Shown here piece by piece: positions 54,975 through 63,722 of a stretch of DNA of 64,000 bases. The stretch covers positions 3,083,501 through 3,147,500 of the forward strand of contig NZ_CP034683.1 of the NCBI RefSeq assembly GCF_003990335.1, written 5' to 3'. The DNA is from Rheinheimera mangrovi (GTDB taxonomy: Bacteria; Pseudomonadota; Gammaproteobacteria; Enterobacterales; Alteromonadaceae). Each line of letters opens with the position of its first letter. Positions within the stretch are counted from its first letter, which is position 1. The notes under the pieces are model-generated. The model saw only the letters and a list, made by a program, of their open reading frames with translations. It did no database searches and had not been told where the DNA came from. The translations under genes and the position numbers were made by a program.

Positions 54975-56027
54975 ATGCCAACTTTATTTGATGCCATCAC
55001 CCTGGGTGATTTAACCCTGAAAAACCGTATTGTCATGGCGCCTTTAACCCGTTGCCGTGCTGACGAAGGCCGAGTGCCTAACGCCATGATGGCTGAATAC
55101 TATACCCAGCGCAGCGGCGCAGGTTTGATTTTATCCGAGGCCACAGCAGTGACCCCTATGGGTGTCGGCTACCCTGATACACCAGGTATTTGGTCTGAAG
55201 CTCAGACTGAAGGCTGGAAATTGGTGACAGATGCAGTACACAAAGCGGGCAGCCGTATTTTCCTGCAGCTGTGGCATGTAGGCCGCATTTCTGATCCTAG
55301 TTATTTAGCGGGCGAAAAACCTGTAGCACCCAGTGCGTTGCGCCCGGCCGGCCATGTTAGTCTGGTACGTCCAATGAAAAACTATGAAGAGCCGCGGGCT
55401 TTAACTTTAAGCGAAATTAAAGACGTTGTTGAAGCTTTCCGCCTGGGTGCAGTCAATGCCAAAGCTGCAGGTTTTGACGGAGTGTTGATCCACGGTGCCA
55501 ATGGTTACTTGCTTGACCAATTCCTGCAGGACAGCACCAACTTACGTGATGACGAATACGGTGGTTCTGTAGAAAACCGCGCCCGTTTAATGCTGGAAAT
55601 CACAGACGCTTGTATCGACGTCTGGGGTAAAGACAGAGTCGCCATGCATTTAGCACCTCGTATGGACGCTCACGATATGGGCGATTCGAACCGCACCGCT
55701 ACTTTTGGTTATGTAGCCACTGAACTGGGCAAACGTGGTATTGCTTTTATCTCTACCCGCGAACATCCGGCAGAAGACAGCATTACACCACTGATTAAAC
55801 AGCTGTTTGGTGGCTCTGTGATTGCGAATGAAAAATTCAGCAAAGCAGAAGCCAATGCATGGTTAGCAGAAGGCAAAGCCGACGCTATCGCCTTTGGTAT
55901 TCCGTTTATTGCCAACCCGGATTTACCGAAACGCCTGGAAACCGATGCACCATTAAACCAGCCACGACCAGAGCTATTTTATGGCAAAGGCCCGGTAGGT
56001 TACACAGACTACCCAGCTTTAGGCTAA
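54975..56027 (+). CDS. nemA: Old yellow enzyme-family alkene reductase
   Basis: Translates to 350 residues from ATG 54975 (GAGGAG 8 bases upstream), which overlaps no part of the ArsR gene. FMN TIM barrel: KNRIVMAPLTRCRADEGRVPNAMMAEYY, QLWHVGRISD, and the substrate pocket DGVLIHGANGYLLDQFL. It reduces electrophilic C=C bonds (N-ethylmaleimide-type) and nitro compounds using NAD(P)H. Same transcript as the ArsR gene, which probably represses it. Ends at a hairpin. Confidence 0.9.
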   Translation: MPTLFDAITLGDLTLKNRIVMAPLTRCRADEGRVPNAMMAEYYTQRSGAGLILSEATAVTPMGVGYPDTPGIWSEAQTEGWKLVTDAVHKAGSRIFLQLWHVGRISDPSYLAGEKPVAPSALRPAGHVSLVRPMKNYEEPRALTLSEIKDVVEAFRLGAVNAKAAGFDGVLIHGANGYLLDQFLQDSTNLRDDEYGGSVENRARLMLEITDACIDVWGKDRVAMHLAPRMDAHDMGDSNRTATFGYVATELGKRGIAFISTREHPAEDSITPLIKQLFGGSVIANEKFSKAEANAWLAEGKADAIAFGIPFIANPDLPKRLETDAPLNQPRPELFYGKGPVGYTDYPALG

Positions 56028-56054
56028 ACCAGCTCTTCAGCTCAGATAAAAACC

Positions 56055-56080
56055 AAGGCCAGCTTCACCTCTGGCCTTTG
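56055..56080 (+). terminator. Intrinsic terminator of the OYE operon
   Basis: AAGGCCAG / CTGGCCTT with an 8-nt loop, 27 bp past the stop; the T-tract is short. Confidence 0.55.
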
Positions 56081-56429
56081 CTTATATAGAGCAGCGTCAC
56101 TACCTGACCGAAAAGTTCAGATACACCAAAGCTGTTCTATGCTGAGTACCGGCACTTCGGTCCCTGCCGAAGCAATACGACTTAGCCAGCCTATGCCACA
56201 TGATATGAAGAATGGCGTAGCTGCAGTGGTACTTTTCGCTGGTGAACAGAGTGGAACCCAAAGAGCGGGCAGAAGATTTATCAGCTGTTGTTTCACTACT
56301 CAGAAACTTCATAAAAATGCAGTTGACGGCGCTAGTGAAAAAACCGAAGATCTCGCTGATTTTTTTTCGGGCAAATTGGAATAATTTCCTGTATATTGTC
56401 GCACTATTTTCAAACCCTAGCTTATCGAG
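56081..56429. other. Intergenic region before EF-G2, no gene supported
   Basis: 349 bp with several short open frames but none with a binding site or protein-like sequence. TATATT at about 56391 is a possible -10 for the EF-G gene. I see no repeat or RNA structure worth naming. Confidence 0.4.
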
Positions 56430-58535
56430 ATGACTATGTCAGCAGATTTATCCTTATACAGAAACATTGGTATCTTCGCCCACGTTGATGCCGGCAAAAC
56501 AACTACTACCGAGCGTATCCTGAAACTGACCGGTAAAATCCATAAGATAGGTGAAGTTCACGAAGGTGAATCGACCACTGACTTCATGGTGCAAGAAGCT
56601 GAGCGTGGTATTACTATCCAGTCAGCAGCTGTTACCTGTTTCTGGAAAGGTCACCGCTTCAACGTTATCGATACACCAGGACACGTTGACTTCACAGTTG
56701 AAGTGTACCGTTCTCTGAAAGTATTAGACGGTGGTATCGGTGTATTCTGTGGTTCTGGCGGTGTTGAACCTCAGTCAGAAACTAACTGGCGTTATGCGAA
56801 CGACGCGAAAGTATCTCGTCTGATTTTCGTAAACAAACTGGACCGTATCGGTGCTGATTTCATCCGTGTAACTGAACAGGTGAAAAACGTTCTGGGCGCT
56901 CAGCCATTAATCATGACTCTGCCAATCGGCCGCGAAGATACCTTCGTTGGTGTGGTTGACCTGCTGTCTGAAAAAGCTTTTGTGTGGGATGACTCTGGCC
57001 AGCCAGAAAACTACAAAGTAGTAGATATCCCAGCAGATATGGCTGACGATGTGGCTATGTACCGTGAACAGCTGATCGAAACAGCTGTTGAGCAAGACGA
57101 CGACCTGTTAATGGCATACATGGAAGGCGAAATGCCGACTGTGGAACAAGTCAAAGCTTGTATCCGTAAAGGTACACGTGAACTGGCATTCTTCCCAACT
57201 TACTGTGGTTCAGCCTTTAAAAACAAAGGTATGCAATTACTGTTAGACGCTGTTGTTGATTACTTACCGTCCCCGACTGAAGTAAATCCACAGCCGCTGA
57301 CTGACGAAGAAGGTAACGAGACTGGCGAATTCGCTATCGTTTCTGCTGACGAGCCGTTCCGCGCATTAGCGTTCAAGATCATGGATGACCGTTTCGGCGC
57401 CCTGACCTTTATCCGTATTTACTCTGGTGTTCTGAACAAGGGTGATACCCTGCTGAACTCATTCACAGGTAAAACCGAACGTATCGGCCGTATGGTTGAG
57501 ATGAACGCAAACGACCGTACCGACCTGACGACAGCTCAGGCCGGTGACATTATCGCGCTGGTAGGTCTGAAGAACAACACCCAGACTGGTCACACTTTGT
57601 GTGATCCTAAAGTACCTTGTACTTTAGAACCAATGATTTTCCCAGAGCCGGTAATCTCTATCTCTGTTACACCAAAAGATAAAGGTTCTGTTGAGAAGAT
57701 GGGTATCGCTATAGGTAAGATGGTGGCTGAAGATCCAACCTTCCGTGTTGAAACAGATCCGGATTCAGGCGAAACCATCCTCAAAGGTATGGGTGAACTG
57801 CACTTAGACATCAAAGTAGATATCTTAAAACGTACTTACGGTGTTGAATTAGTTGTAGGCCAGCCTCAGGTTGCTTACCGCGAAACGATTACTCGTGAAA
57901 TTGAAGACAGCTACACCCACAAGAAGCAATCTGGTGGTTCAGGTCAGTACGGTAAAATCGACTACCGCATTCGTCCGGGTGAGCCAAACTCAGGCTTTGC
58001 TTTCAAATCAACAGTAGTTGGTGGTAGCGTTCCAAAAGAATTTATGCCTGCCATAGAAAAAGGCTTCGAGTCTATGATGTCAACCGGTACTCTGGCTGGC
58101 TTCCCGGTATTAGACGTTGAAGTTGAAGTATTCGACGGTGGTTTCCACGCAGTTGACTCATCAGCCATCGCGTTCGAAATCGCTGCCAAAGGTGCTTTCC
58201 GTCAATCTATGCCTAAAGCTGGCGCACAGCTGTTAGAACCAATCATGAAAGTTGACGTCTTCACACCTGAAGATCACGTCGGTGATGTGATCGGTGACTT
58301 AAACCGTCGTCGTGGCATGATTTCTGGTCAGGAAGCTGGCGTAACTGGCGTACGTATCAAAGGCGACGTACCACTGTCTGAGATGTTCGGTTACATCTCT
58401 ACACTGCGTACTATGACTTCTGGCCGTGGTCAGTTCTCTATGGAATTCTCTCACTACGCTCCATGTCCACAAAACGTGGCTGACACTGTGATTGCAAAAG
58501 AGAAAGAAAAGAAAGCTGCAGCTGCTAAGAACTAA
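56430..58535 (+). CDS. fusA2: Elongation factor G, second type (EF-G2)
   Basis: 701 residues, normal EF-G length. Domains in order: GTPase (1-280; [36 protein letters not shown]), domain II (300-400), III-V (to 690; C-terminal FSHYAPCP). The G1 sequence and [25 protein letters not shown] match the FusA2 paralogue found in Vibrio and Shewanella relatives rather than the str-operon EF-G. It stands alone with no rps or tuf genes nearby. It promotes translocation or ribosome recycling. ATG 56436 is a possible start. Confidence 0.88.
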   Translation: MTMSADLSLYRNIGIFAHVDAGKTTTTERILKLTGKIHKIGEVHEGESTTDFMVQEAERGITIQSAAVTCFWKGHRFNVIDTPGHVDFTVEVYRSLKVLDGGIGVFCGSGGVEPQSETNWRYANDAKVSRLIFVNKLDRIGADFIRVTEQVKNVLGAQPLIMTLPIGREDTFVGVVDLLSEKAFVWDDSGQPENYKVVDIPADMADDVAMYREQLIETAVEQDDDLLMAYMEGEMPTVEQVKACIRKGTRELAFFPTYCGSAFKNKGMQLLLDAVVDYLPSPTEVNPQPLTDEEGNETGEFAIVSADEPFRALAFKIMDDRFGALTFIRIYSGVLNKGDTLLNSFTGKTERIGRMVEMNANDRTDLTTAQAGDIIALVGLKNNTQTGHTLCDPKVPCTLEPMIFPEPVISISVTPKDKGSVEKMGIAIGKMVAEDPTFRVETDPDSGETILKGMGELHLDIKVDILKRTYGVELVVGQPQVAYRETITREIEDSYTHKKQSGGSGQYGKIDYRIRPGEPNSGFAFKSTVVGGSVPKEFMPAIEKGFESMMSTGTLAGFPVLDVEVEVFDGGFHAVDSSAIAFEIAAKGAFRQSMPKAGAQLLEPIMKVDVFTPEDHVGDVIGDLNRRRGMISGQEAGVTGVRIKGDVPLSEMFGYISTLRTMTSGRGQFSMEFSHYAPCPQNVADTVIAKEKEKKAAAAKN

Positions 58536-58556
58536 TTAGCCGCTAGAGCATAAACA

Positions 58557-58589
58557 AAGCCCCGCTGGTGTAACCGCGGGGCTTTTTTT
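58557..58589 (+). terminator. Intrinsic terminator of EF-G2
   Basis: AAGCCCCGC / GCGGGGCTT stem, 10-nt loop, then TTTTTTT. Confidence 0.85.
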
Positions 58590-58603
58590 ATACGGGCAAA
58601 AAT

Positions 58604-58629
58604 AAAACCCCGGATATATCCGGGGTTTT
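58604..58629 (-). terminator. Perfect 26-bp palindrome, terminator of the siderophore receptor
   Basis: Two 13-bp arms (AAAACCCCGGATA and complement), 27 bp past the receptor stop codon on the minus strand, with a T-run. It follows the EF-G2 terminator back to back. Confidence 0.75.
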
Positions 58630-58655
58630 ACACAGGAATAACGTCAGTGTAAAGA

Positions 58656-60821
58656 TCAGAACTTGTAACGCAGGTTTGCACTGACAGAGCGGCGCTGACC
58701 GTAGAAACAATCCCCACGATTCAGGCAGGAGGTGATCACTGTTTTGTCCGTAAGGTTTTGCACCTGCAAACTTACATCGTACGCCCCCATTTCATAACCC
58801 AACATGGCATCCAGCAAGGTGTAAGAAGGAGTGGTCAGCGGGTCGTTTAACACCACACCATTCATGGCGACATATGCGCTGCCATCCGATGTTTTCCCTA
58901 CATGACGCACACCACCACCCACTTTCATTCCATCGACCATAGCCAAACGCCAGGTCGCCCAAACTGAGGCTTGTTGTTCCGGCACTGCAGATAAATCTGC
59001 ACCTTCTTCACCTAGTGTATTACTTTGGCTGACATAAGCGTCGGTATAGGCATAGCTGGCATAAATATCCAGTTGCTGCCATGCCAGCTGAGCTTCCAGC
59101 TCCACACCTTTCGCTGTAACTTCCCCGCCCTGAATTTGGCCATTGGGATCAATCAGCCCTTCGTCATTCATCTGGTCTGCCGATAAAGTGGTAGTGCGGT
59201 TTTGCTCTTTAATTTGATAGATAGCAGCTGTTAACAGATGTTCTGTATTGTCAGGCTGGTATTTCACACCAGCTTCCCACTGCTCACCGGTTTGAGGTTT
59301 AAAGGCTTTACCATATGCGTCAGTGCCCAGCAGCGGTTCAAAGGACTCGCTATAGCTGATATAAGGCGAAACGCCGCCATCCATCAGATACATCAGGCCC
59401 AGACGACCCGTAGTAGCGTACTGAGATTCTGCCTCAGCTCTTTCAGTGCGGCTGACAGTGCGGTCACGGCGTAACGCCGCAGAGACCATCCAGCTATCGG
59501 CAATTTTCATATTGTCCTGCAGATACAGACCACTCTGATACACCTTGGTGGCAGCATAATCAGTCACATCAGCATCTGTTGGCAAATTGGTCACCTGACC
59601 ATACACAGGGTTGTATAAGTCCAGCAAACCACCACCAGTAGGCGAATAAAATGAGTCATTGTCGGTGTAGGCATTTTGATAATCAAAACCCATCACCAAC
59701 TGATGTTCCACTGCACCTGTTTGTACATCGCCATGCAACTGAGCGTCGCTGGTTATAGAACGTGCATCGGCGTTACTGACATAAGCCACACGGGAAATAG
59801 TACGGTTGTCTGCCTGCAACACAGGAGGCCAGCCATACATAGTGTCGTAATCGGCATGACTGTCACTGTAACGGCTGGCGACACGTAAATCCCAATCATC
59901 CGTCAGATTGTGTTCAACAATCACAGTTGCGGCTTGTTGTTTTGTGTCATAACGGTCAAAACCTGGTTCGGAGACAAAACGGCTGCTTGGGATCTGGCCA
60001 AACTCATTGGGCAAAATAGTGCCCTGATGCGGGAAAAACTGCGTGCTGGAGCCGGATTCTTTTTCCTGCCAGTTGCCAAGCACCGTTACTTTAGTGTCGT
60101 CACTGGCTTGCCAGCTAAAAGACGGCGCTAAGGCTTTGCTGTTATCCGGCACAAAGTCTGTCTGAGTATCACTGTCGCGCCAAACCCCCACTAAACGGCC
60201 TTGCAGTGTTTCATCGTCATTCAGCGAGCCGGTAATATCACCAGCCAGTTGTTTACGTGAATAGTTACCCAACTGTGCCCATAACTGACCGCTGGTGGCA
60301 GCTTCAGGTTTTTTGCTGACTAAATTAACGATACCGCCAATAGAACCCTGTCCATACAGCACTGAACTTGGGCCTTTGAGAATTTCAATTTGCGATAAGC
60401 CAAAAGGCTCGGTGCGCACATTGTTGTAATAACCAAACAAGGACTTCAGACCATCCAGATACTGCACCGGCGACACACCACGGATCACAGACCAGTCACC
60501 ACGGGTATCCAAACCATAAGGGCCATTGTATAAACCCGACACATAACCCAAAGCATCCTGAACCGTCAGCGCGCCTAAATCAGCAATACGCTCTTCGGTC
60601 AGTACAGACACAGACAACGGAGTTTCGATAATAGGAGTGTCTGACTTCGCACCTGATGCGCTGACATAAGAAATTAAACCACGCTGGCTTTTTACCGTGA
60701 TCACTTCGATTTCTTTTTCGTCGGCGGCTTTACTGTCATCTGCCAGCAAGGCTGCAGAATAACAACTTGTGGCAACAGCCAAAGCAACTAAGGATATTTT
60801 ATGGAGTTTAAACAATGACAT
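58656..60821 (-). CDS. TonB-dependent siderophore receptor (FhuA/ferrichrome-type)
   Basis: 721 residues: signal peptide (about 1-28), TonB box region IEVITVKSQRG, plug with IETPLSVSVLTEERIADLGALTVQDALGYVSGLYNG, then VIRGVSPVQYLDGLK and LSQIEILKGPSSVLYGQGSIGGIVNLVSKKP, and a barrel ending SANLRYKF. The plug is of the FhuA/FoxA-like siderophore receptor group, suggesting hydroxamate siderophores. Two Fur-like sites lie within 80 bp upstream, and it lacks its own TonB genes, so it would use the TonB/ExbBD complex at 34.6-36.4 kb. Confidence 0.88.
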   Translation of the reverse strand: MSLFKLHKISLVALAVATSCYSAALLADDSKAADEKEIEVITVKSQRGLISYVSASGAKSDTPIIETPLSVSVLTEERIADLGALTVQDALGYVSGLYNGPYGLDTRGDWSVIRGVSPVQYLDGLKSLFGYYNNVRTEPFGLSQIEILKGPSSVLYGQGSIGGIVNLVSKKPEAATSGQLWAQLGNYSRKQLAGDITGSLNDDETLQGRLVGVWRDSDTQTDFVPDNSKALAPSFSWQASDDTKVTVLGNWQEKESGSSTQFFPHQGTILPNEFGQIPSSRFVSEPGFDRYDTKQQAATVIVEHNLTDDWDLRVASRYSDSHADYDTMYGWPPVLQADNRTISRVAYVSNADARSITSDAQLHGDVQTGAVEHQLVMGFDYQNAYTDNDSFYSPTGGGLLDLYNPVYGQVTNLPTDADVTDYAATKVYQSGLYLQDNMKIADSWMVSAALRRDRTVSRTERAEAESQYATTGRLGLMYLMDGGVSPYISYSESFEPLLGTDAYGKAFKPQTGEQWEAGVKYQPDNTEHLLTAAIYQIKEQNRTTTLSADQMNDEGLIDPNGQIQGGEVTAKGVELEAQLAWQQLDIYASYAYTDAYVSQSNTLGEEGADLSAVPEQQASVWATWRLAMVDGMKVGGGVRHVGKTSDGSAYVAMNGVVLNDPLTTPSYTLLDAMLGYEMGAYDVSLQVQNLTDKTVITSCLNRGDCFYGQRRSVSANLRYKF

Positions 60822-60857
60822 GGCACTTTCCTTTGAATACAGTGCCTGAATTTTAAA

Positions 60858-60878
60858 TGCAAACGACTCTCAATTGCA
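60858..60878. promoter_or_regulatory. Fur-like box 1 of the siderophore receptor
   Basis: TGCAA...GA...TC...TTGCA symmetry across 21 bp, 37 bp upstream of the receptor start. Confidence 0.5.
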
Positions 60879-60886
60879 AAGTAATT

Positions 60887-60904
60887 AAGAACTATTCTTG
60901 TTTG
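60887..60904. promoter_or_regulatory. Fur-like box 2 of the siderophore receptor
   Basis: AAGAACTATTCTT followed by GTTTG, the same ATTCTTGTTTG string as the Fur box at 39588-39608. The two sites are 9 bp apart, as in tandem Fur operators. Confidence 0.55.
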
Positions 60905-60954
60905 AATGCAGTTAAACCACAGAGCAAGCAGCAACTGCTCTCAATTCAGAACCT

Positions 60955-61293
60955 TTAAGTGCCTATAGAAAAACTCAGAGGGCAATCAATGTGTTTTAGC
61001 ATTTGATTCACTATGGCGGGCAGCGTAAAGCCTGTTGCATCAGTTGCTTTTACGCTGACAAAAATGTCGCAGTTGCTGACATTCAGGCCCTGGCGCACAT
61101 AAAACATGTTGATGGCATCAAGATTGGAAGCAGTAAGTTCGACCAAAGCTTCGAAGCTATGGGGCTTCAGGTTAACTTCATTGGCTGAGTGTTCAGAATA
61201 TGAAACCCTCTCAAGTTCGCGACACAATGTCAGTAGCTGCATTTTGTTTAACTGACGAAAACGAAAGCTGACATCCAGCACTAAATTATCCAT
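60955..61293 (-). CDS. Unrecognised 112-residue protein downstream of the broken cyclase
   Basis: 112 residues, no signal peptide or membrane segment. It contains DVSFRFRQLNKMQLLTLCRELERVS and SFEALVELTASNLDAINMFYVRQGLNVSNCDIFVSVKATDATGF. I do not recognise the family. AGGA lies just before the ATG. It begins 31 bp after the GGDEF gene stop on the same strand, so the two probably share a transcript; it may be tied to that signalling unit. Confidence 0.55.
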   Translation of the reverse strand: MDNLVLDVSFRFRQLNKMQLLTLCRELERVSYSEHSANEVNLKPHSFEALVELTASNLDAINMFYVRQGLNVSNCDIFVSVKATDATGFTLPAIVNQMLKHIDCPLSFSIGT

Positions 61294-61324
61294 CTTTCCT
61301 GCTTTTTATTTATGTTCTGTCTGT

Positions 61325-62208
61325 TTAATCAGGCGTATTCAACTGCCGGAACAACGCCACCCGCTGCGCTGTACCTTTGGCTTTATACATTGCCTTATCT
61401 GCGTGTTTGATAAGAAGATCCGCAGTGTCACCGTCAGACGGACACAACGCAATATCTACACTGATTTTTATATGCAGCGTCTGACCACTCACCTCTACCC
61501 CTTGCGCAACTCGCTGAATTAACCTGCTGGCAAGGCGCAACACATCGTCTTCGTGCTTTACTTCAAGCAGCAGGCACACAAATTCATCGCCGCCCCAGCG
61601 GCTCACCATATCACCATCCCGGATAAAGGATTTTAACCGGTTTGCTACGGTCAACAGTACCCTGTCACCCACATCATGACCATGGCTGTCGTTAATACTC
61701 TTAAATTTATCAACATCAATAAACATCAGTGCAAGCCCCCAGCCCTGCCGCTATGCCTGTACCAGACCATGATTCAGAGCTTGATCAAAAGAAGCACGGT
61801 TCGGTAAACCTGTCAGAGTATCAGTCAGCGCTAGTTGCTGTGCCTGTCGCCCGGTTAACTGCGCCTGTAATAAATCGTCACGCACTACAGCTAAGTCTGT
61901 TTTTATGGTGTCGAGTTCGAATTCAATACCAACCCGTACCGCAATTTCGTTCGCAAGTTTAATATTAACTCTTTTCAGATCTTCAGCAGCTTTCGTCACT
62001 CTGCTTTCAGCATCTGCGTTTTGAGTCAGAGCTATTTTCATCGCCCGGACTGAAGCATTCTCTTGCTTTAAAACATCATAGACTGATGCCAGTTCCCCAG
62101 CGGCTCTGCCCACATCTATTTTAATTTCTTCATTCTTTTTCAGTACGCCATCCAGCGACACGCTCTTGGTGCTCACTTTTTTCCGGGCTCTTTCGATTTT
62201 CCTGACAT
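61325..62208 (-). pseudogene. GGDEF diguanylate cyclase, interrupted by a frameshift and an in-frame TAG
   Basis: ATG 62208 has GAGG 5 bases upstream and reads 11 codons to GGA AAA AAG TGA. A -1 slip at A-AAA-AAG (62177-62182), or one more A, continues into a long frame with a coiled-coil N-terminus and a GGDEF domain. In that frame TAG at 61753-61751 replaces the expected Gln in GLVQA-QRQGWGLALMFIDVDKFK. Beyond it, RWGGDEFVCLLL and HADKAMYKAK are intact. A GTG at 62176 could start the frame without the slip, but the TAG still splits it. An otherwise intact diguanylate cyclase with two lesions. Confidence 0.8.
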
Positions 62209-62332
62209 GGCCACCTCTTGAGAAAACAACAGTACACTATTTGCCCGCCCTCACCCCATGACTCAAGTACAGGCAAAAGTAGTTGCAATTGCAGCCACAG
62301 CACAGCAACACCGTAGCTTTAGTCAACCAGGC

Positions 62333-63110
62333 CTAAGCAGTTGGCAAGGTGACCACAGGAATAGCTGCGACATCCTTAATTACCTGCCGCTGCGGCAAAT
62401 AAGGCAATAAAATTTCAGTTTCTTTTTTTACCACGCCGTAACATTCACAGCTCATGGCTTCTAATTTTTCCCTGTCCAGTACTTTAATCAGGCCACGTGA
62501 ATACGAAATGATGCCCTGCTGCTGCAGCTTTAATGCAGCCTGTGTCACACCTTCACGGCGAACCCCCAACATGTTGCCAATAAACTCTTGCGTCATCGTC
62601 AGCTGATTGTGTGATAAACGATCCATAGACAACAGCAACCAGCGGCACAGCTGCTGGTCAATCGAATGATGTCTGTTGCATACAGCTGTCTGTGCTACTT
62701 GCGTGATCAATGCCTGGGTGTAGCGCAGCATAAACAACAGTAATTGGCCATGCCGATTAAATTCTTCTTTCACCCTGGGCCGTGGCAGACGATATGCATG
62801 GCCAGCACTTTGCACTATTGAGCGGCTTGGAGTTCCCTGTCCTCCCATAAACAATGAGATTCCTAATAACCCTTCATTCCCCCACAACCAGAATTGCTGT
62901 AGATGCACCGTTTTCCATTATGTATTGCAACGACACTATTGAGTCTGTTGGAAAATAGACATGGCGCATAGTACGGCCAGACTCATACATCAGAGAGCGC
63001 AGCGGTAACGGCACCAACTCCAGATGTGGAAACAAGCGAGCCTGCACATCGGGCGCTAAAGCCGCCAGCAGATGATTTTGCTGTGGATGCGGTTTGGGTT
63101 TTGTTGACAT
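62333..63110 (-). pseudogene. Crp/Fnr-family regulator, frameshifted at a G run
   Basis: The 78-residue N-terminal part (LFPHLELVPLPLRSLMYESGRTMRHVYFPTDSIVSLQYIMENGASTAILVVG) and the C-terminal part (NEGLLGISLFMGG through the HTH region MLGVRREGVTQAALKLQQQGIISYSRGLIKVLDREKL) are in different frames. They join perfectly if the five-C run at 62879-62883 (G on the coding strand) is one base shorter. A whole protein would be about 258 residues with a cNMP-binding-type domain and a Crp-type HTH. Either the gene is broken or this is a base-calling error. Confidence 0.8.
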
Positions 63111-63188
63111 AATCCCTCGGTAAATTGGAATGGTGACCAGGATGCGGCTAAAACCGGCTGAAGATACTGCTTAGCTCAAAACGACTTC

Positions 63189-63202
63189 TGTGCGATATCA
63201 CA
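63189..63202. promoter_or_regulatory. Crp-like palindrome
   Basis: TGTGCGATATCACA, symmetric TGTG-N6-CACA pattern, 79 bp upstream of the Crp/Fnr-type gene. Possible Crp or Fnr-type site. Confidence 0.35.
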
Positions 63203-63266
63203 CGCAAGATTAACTTCACTGCGCAAAACACTCTGCCCAAATACAGCGGCGGTTTTTATTAAAGTA

Positions 63267-63407
63267 AAGGAGGAACAAGAGATGTTGGAAGTTAAGCTGT
63301 AGGTGAAAAACTCTTACAGCTTTTACACATACGCAAATAACACATTATCTGCCTACAGCACTCAGACAGGATCTGGGTTAAGAAATGAACAACAGCGGTT
63401 AACATAA
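63267..63407 (+). other. Strong ribosome-binding site with a six-codon ORF and in-frame TAG
   Basis: AAAGGAGG stands 8 bases before ATG 63282, one of the strongest translation starts in the window, but the frame ends after MLEVKL at TAG 63300-63302. The same frame continues 34 more codons to TAA 63407. AAGCTGTA / TACAGCTT form a stem across the TAG, followed by TTTT, so it could also be a leader with an attenuator. The remaining 63111-63487 interval shows no other gene. Confidence 0.3.
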
Positions 63408-63487
63408 CACACTAACGAGCACGAGCCGCTTAAATATCAGTAAAGGCTGAAGTCTATTGCAATGACAGCCCGGCAACTTGCAAAGTC

Positions 63488-63715
63488 TCAACCAGGCTTG
63501 TTATGAACTGAGCTCCTTTTGAGTTTTTGCTGCTGACTGTAATTTTTGAAAAATATGTACCCCACAAACAAAACCATAAGCACAACAAAATAGCTAAACA
63601 TCAATAAAAAATCACGTTCATCGAAAGACAAAAAGCAAAACACTGTCAGTGGCAGGCAAAAAATCGCAACATCAATCAGTGCACTCTTCCACCAGCTGGT
63701 TCCAGATAAACTCAT
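63488..63715 (-). CDS. Small two-helix membrane protein, unrecognised
   Basis: Translates to 75 residues from ATG 63715; the site AAGGAG just before it overlaps the stop codon of the upstream zinc-ribbon gene (TAAGGAG), which indicates coupling, and the extension to 63760 is rejected. Two membrane helices (about 12-30 and 36-58: IDVAIFCLPLTVFCFLSF, LLMFSYFVVLMVLFVGYIFF) and a basic tail. No known motif. It likely works with the upstream protein. Confidence 0.55.
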   Translation of the reverse strand: MSLSGTSWWKSALIDVAIFCLPLTVFCFLSFDERDFLLMFSYFVVLMVLFVGYIFFKNYSQQQKLKRSSVHNKPG

Positions 63716-63722
63716 ATGCTCC

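Noticed and set aside
56139..56433. Open frames of 60-80 codons between the OYE and EF-G2 genes
   Set aside because: No ribosome-binding sites, overlapping one another on both strands, with no protein-like pattern.
29660..63302. Possible genome-wide recoding of TAG as a sense codon
   Set aside because: TAG is the normal final stop of several intact genes here (DUF1080 at 604, LysR at 28925, luciferase-like at 50529), and no suppressor tRNA is visible. The in-frame TAGs are better read as nonsense mutations or errors.
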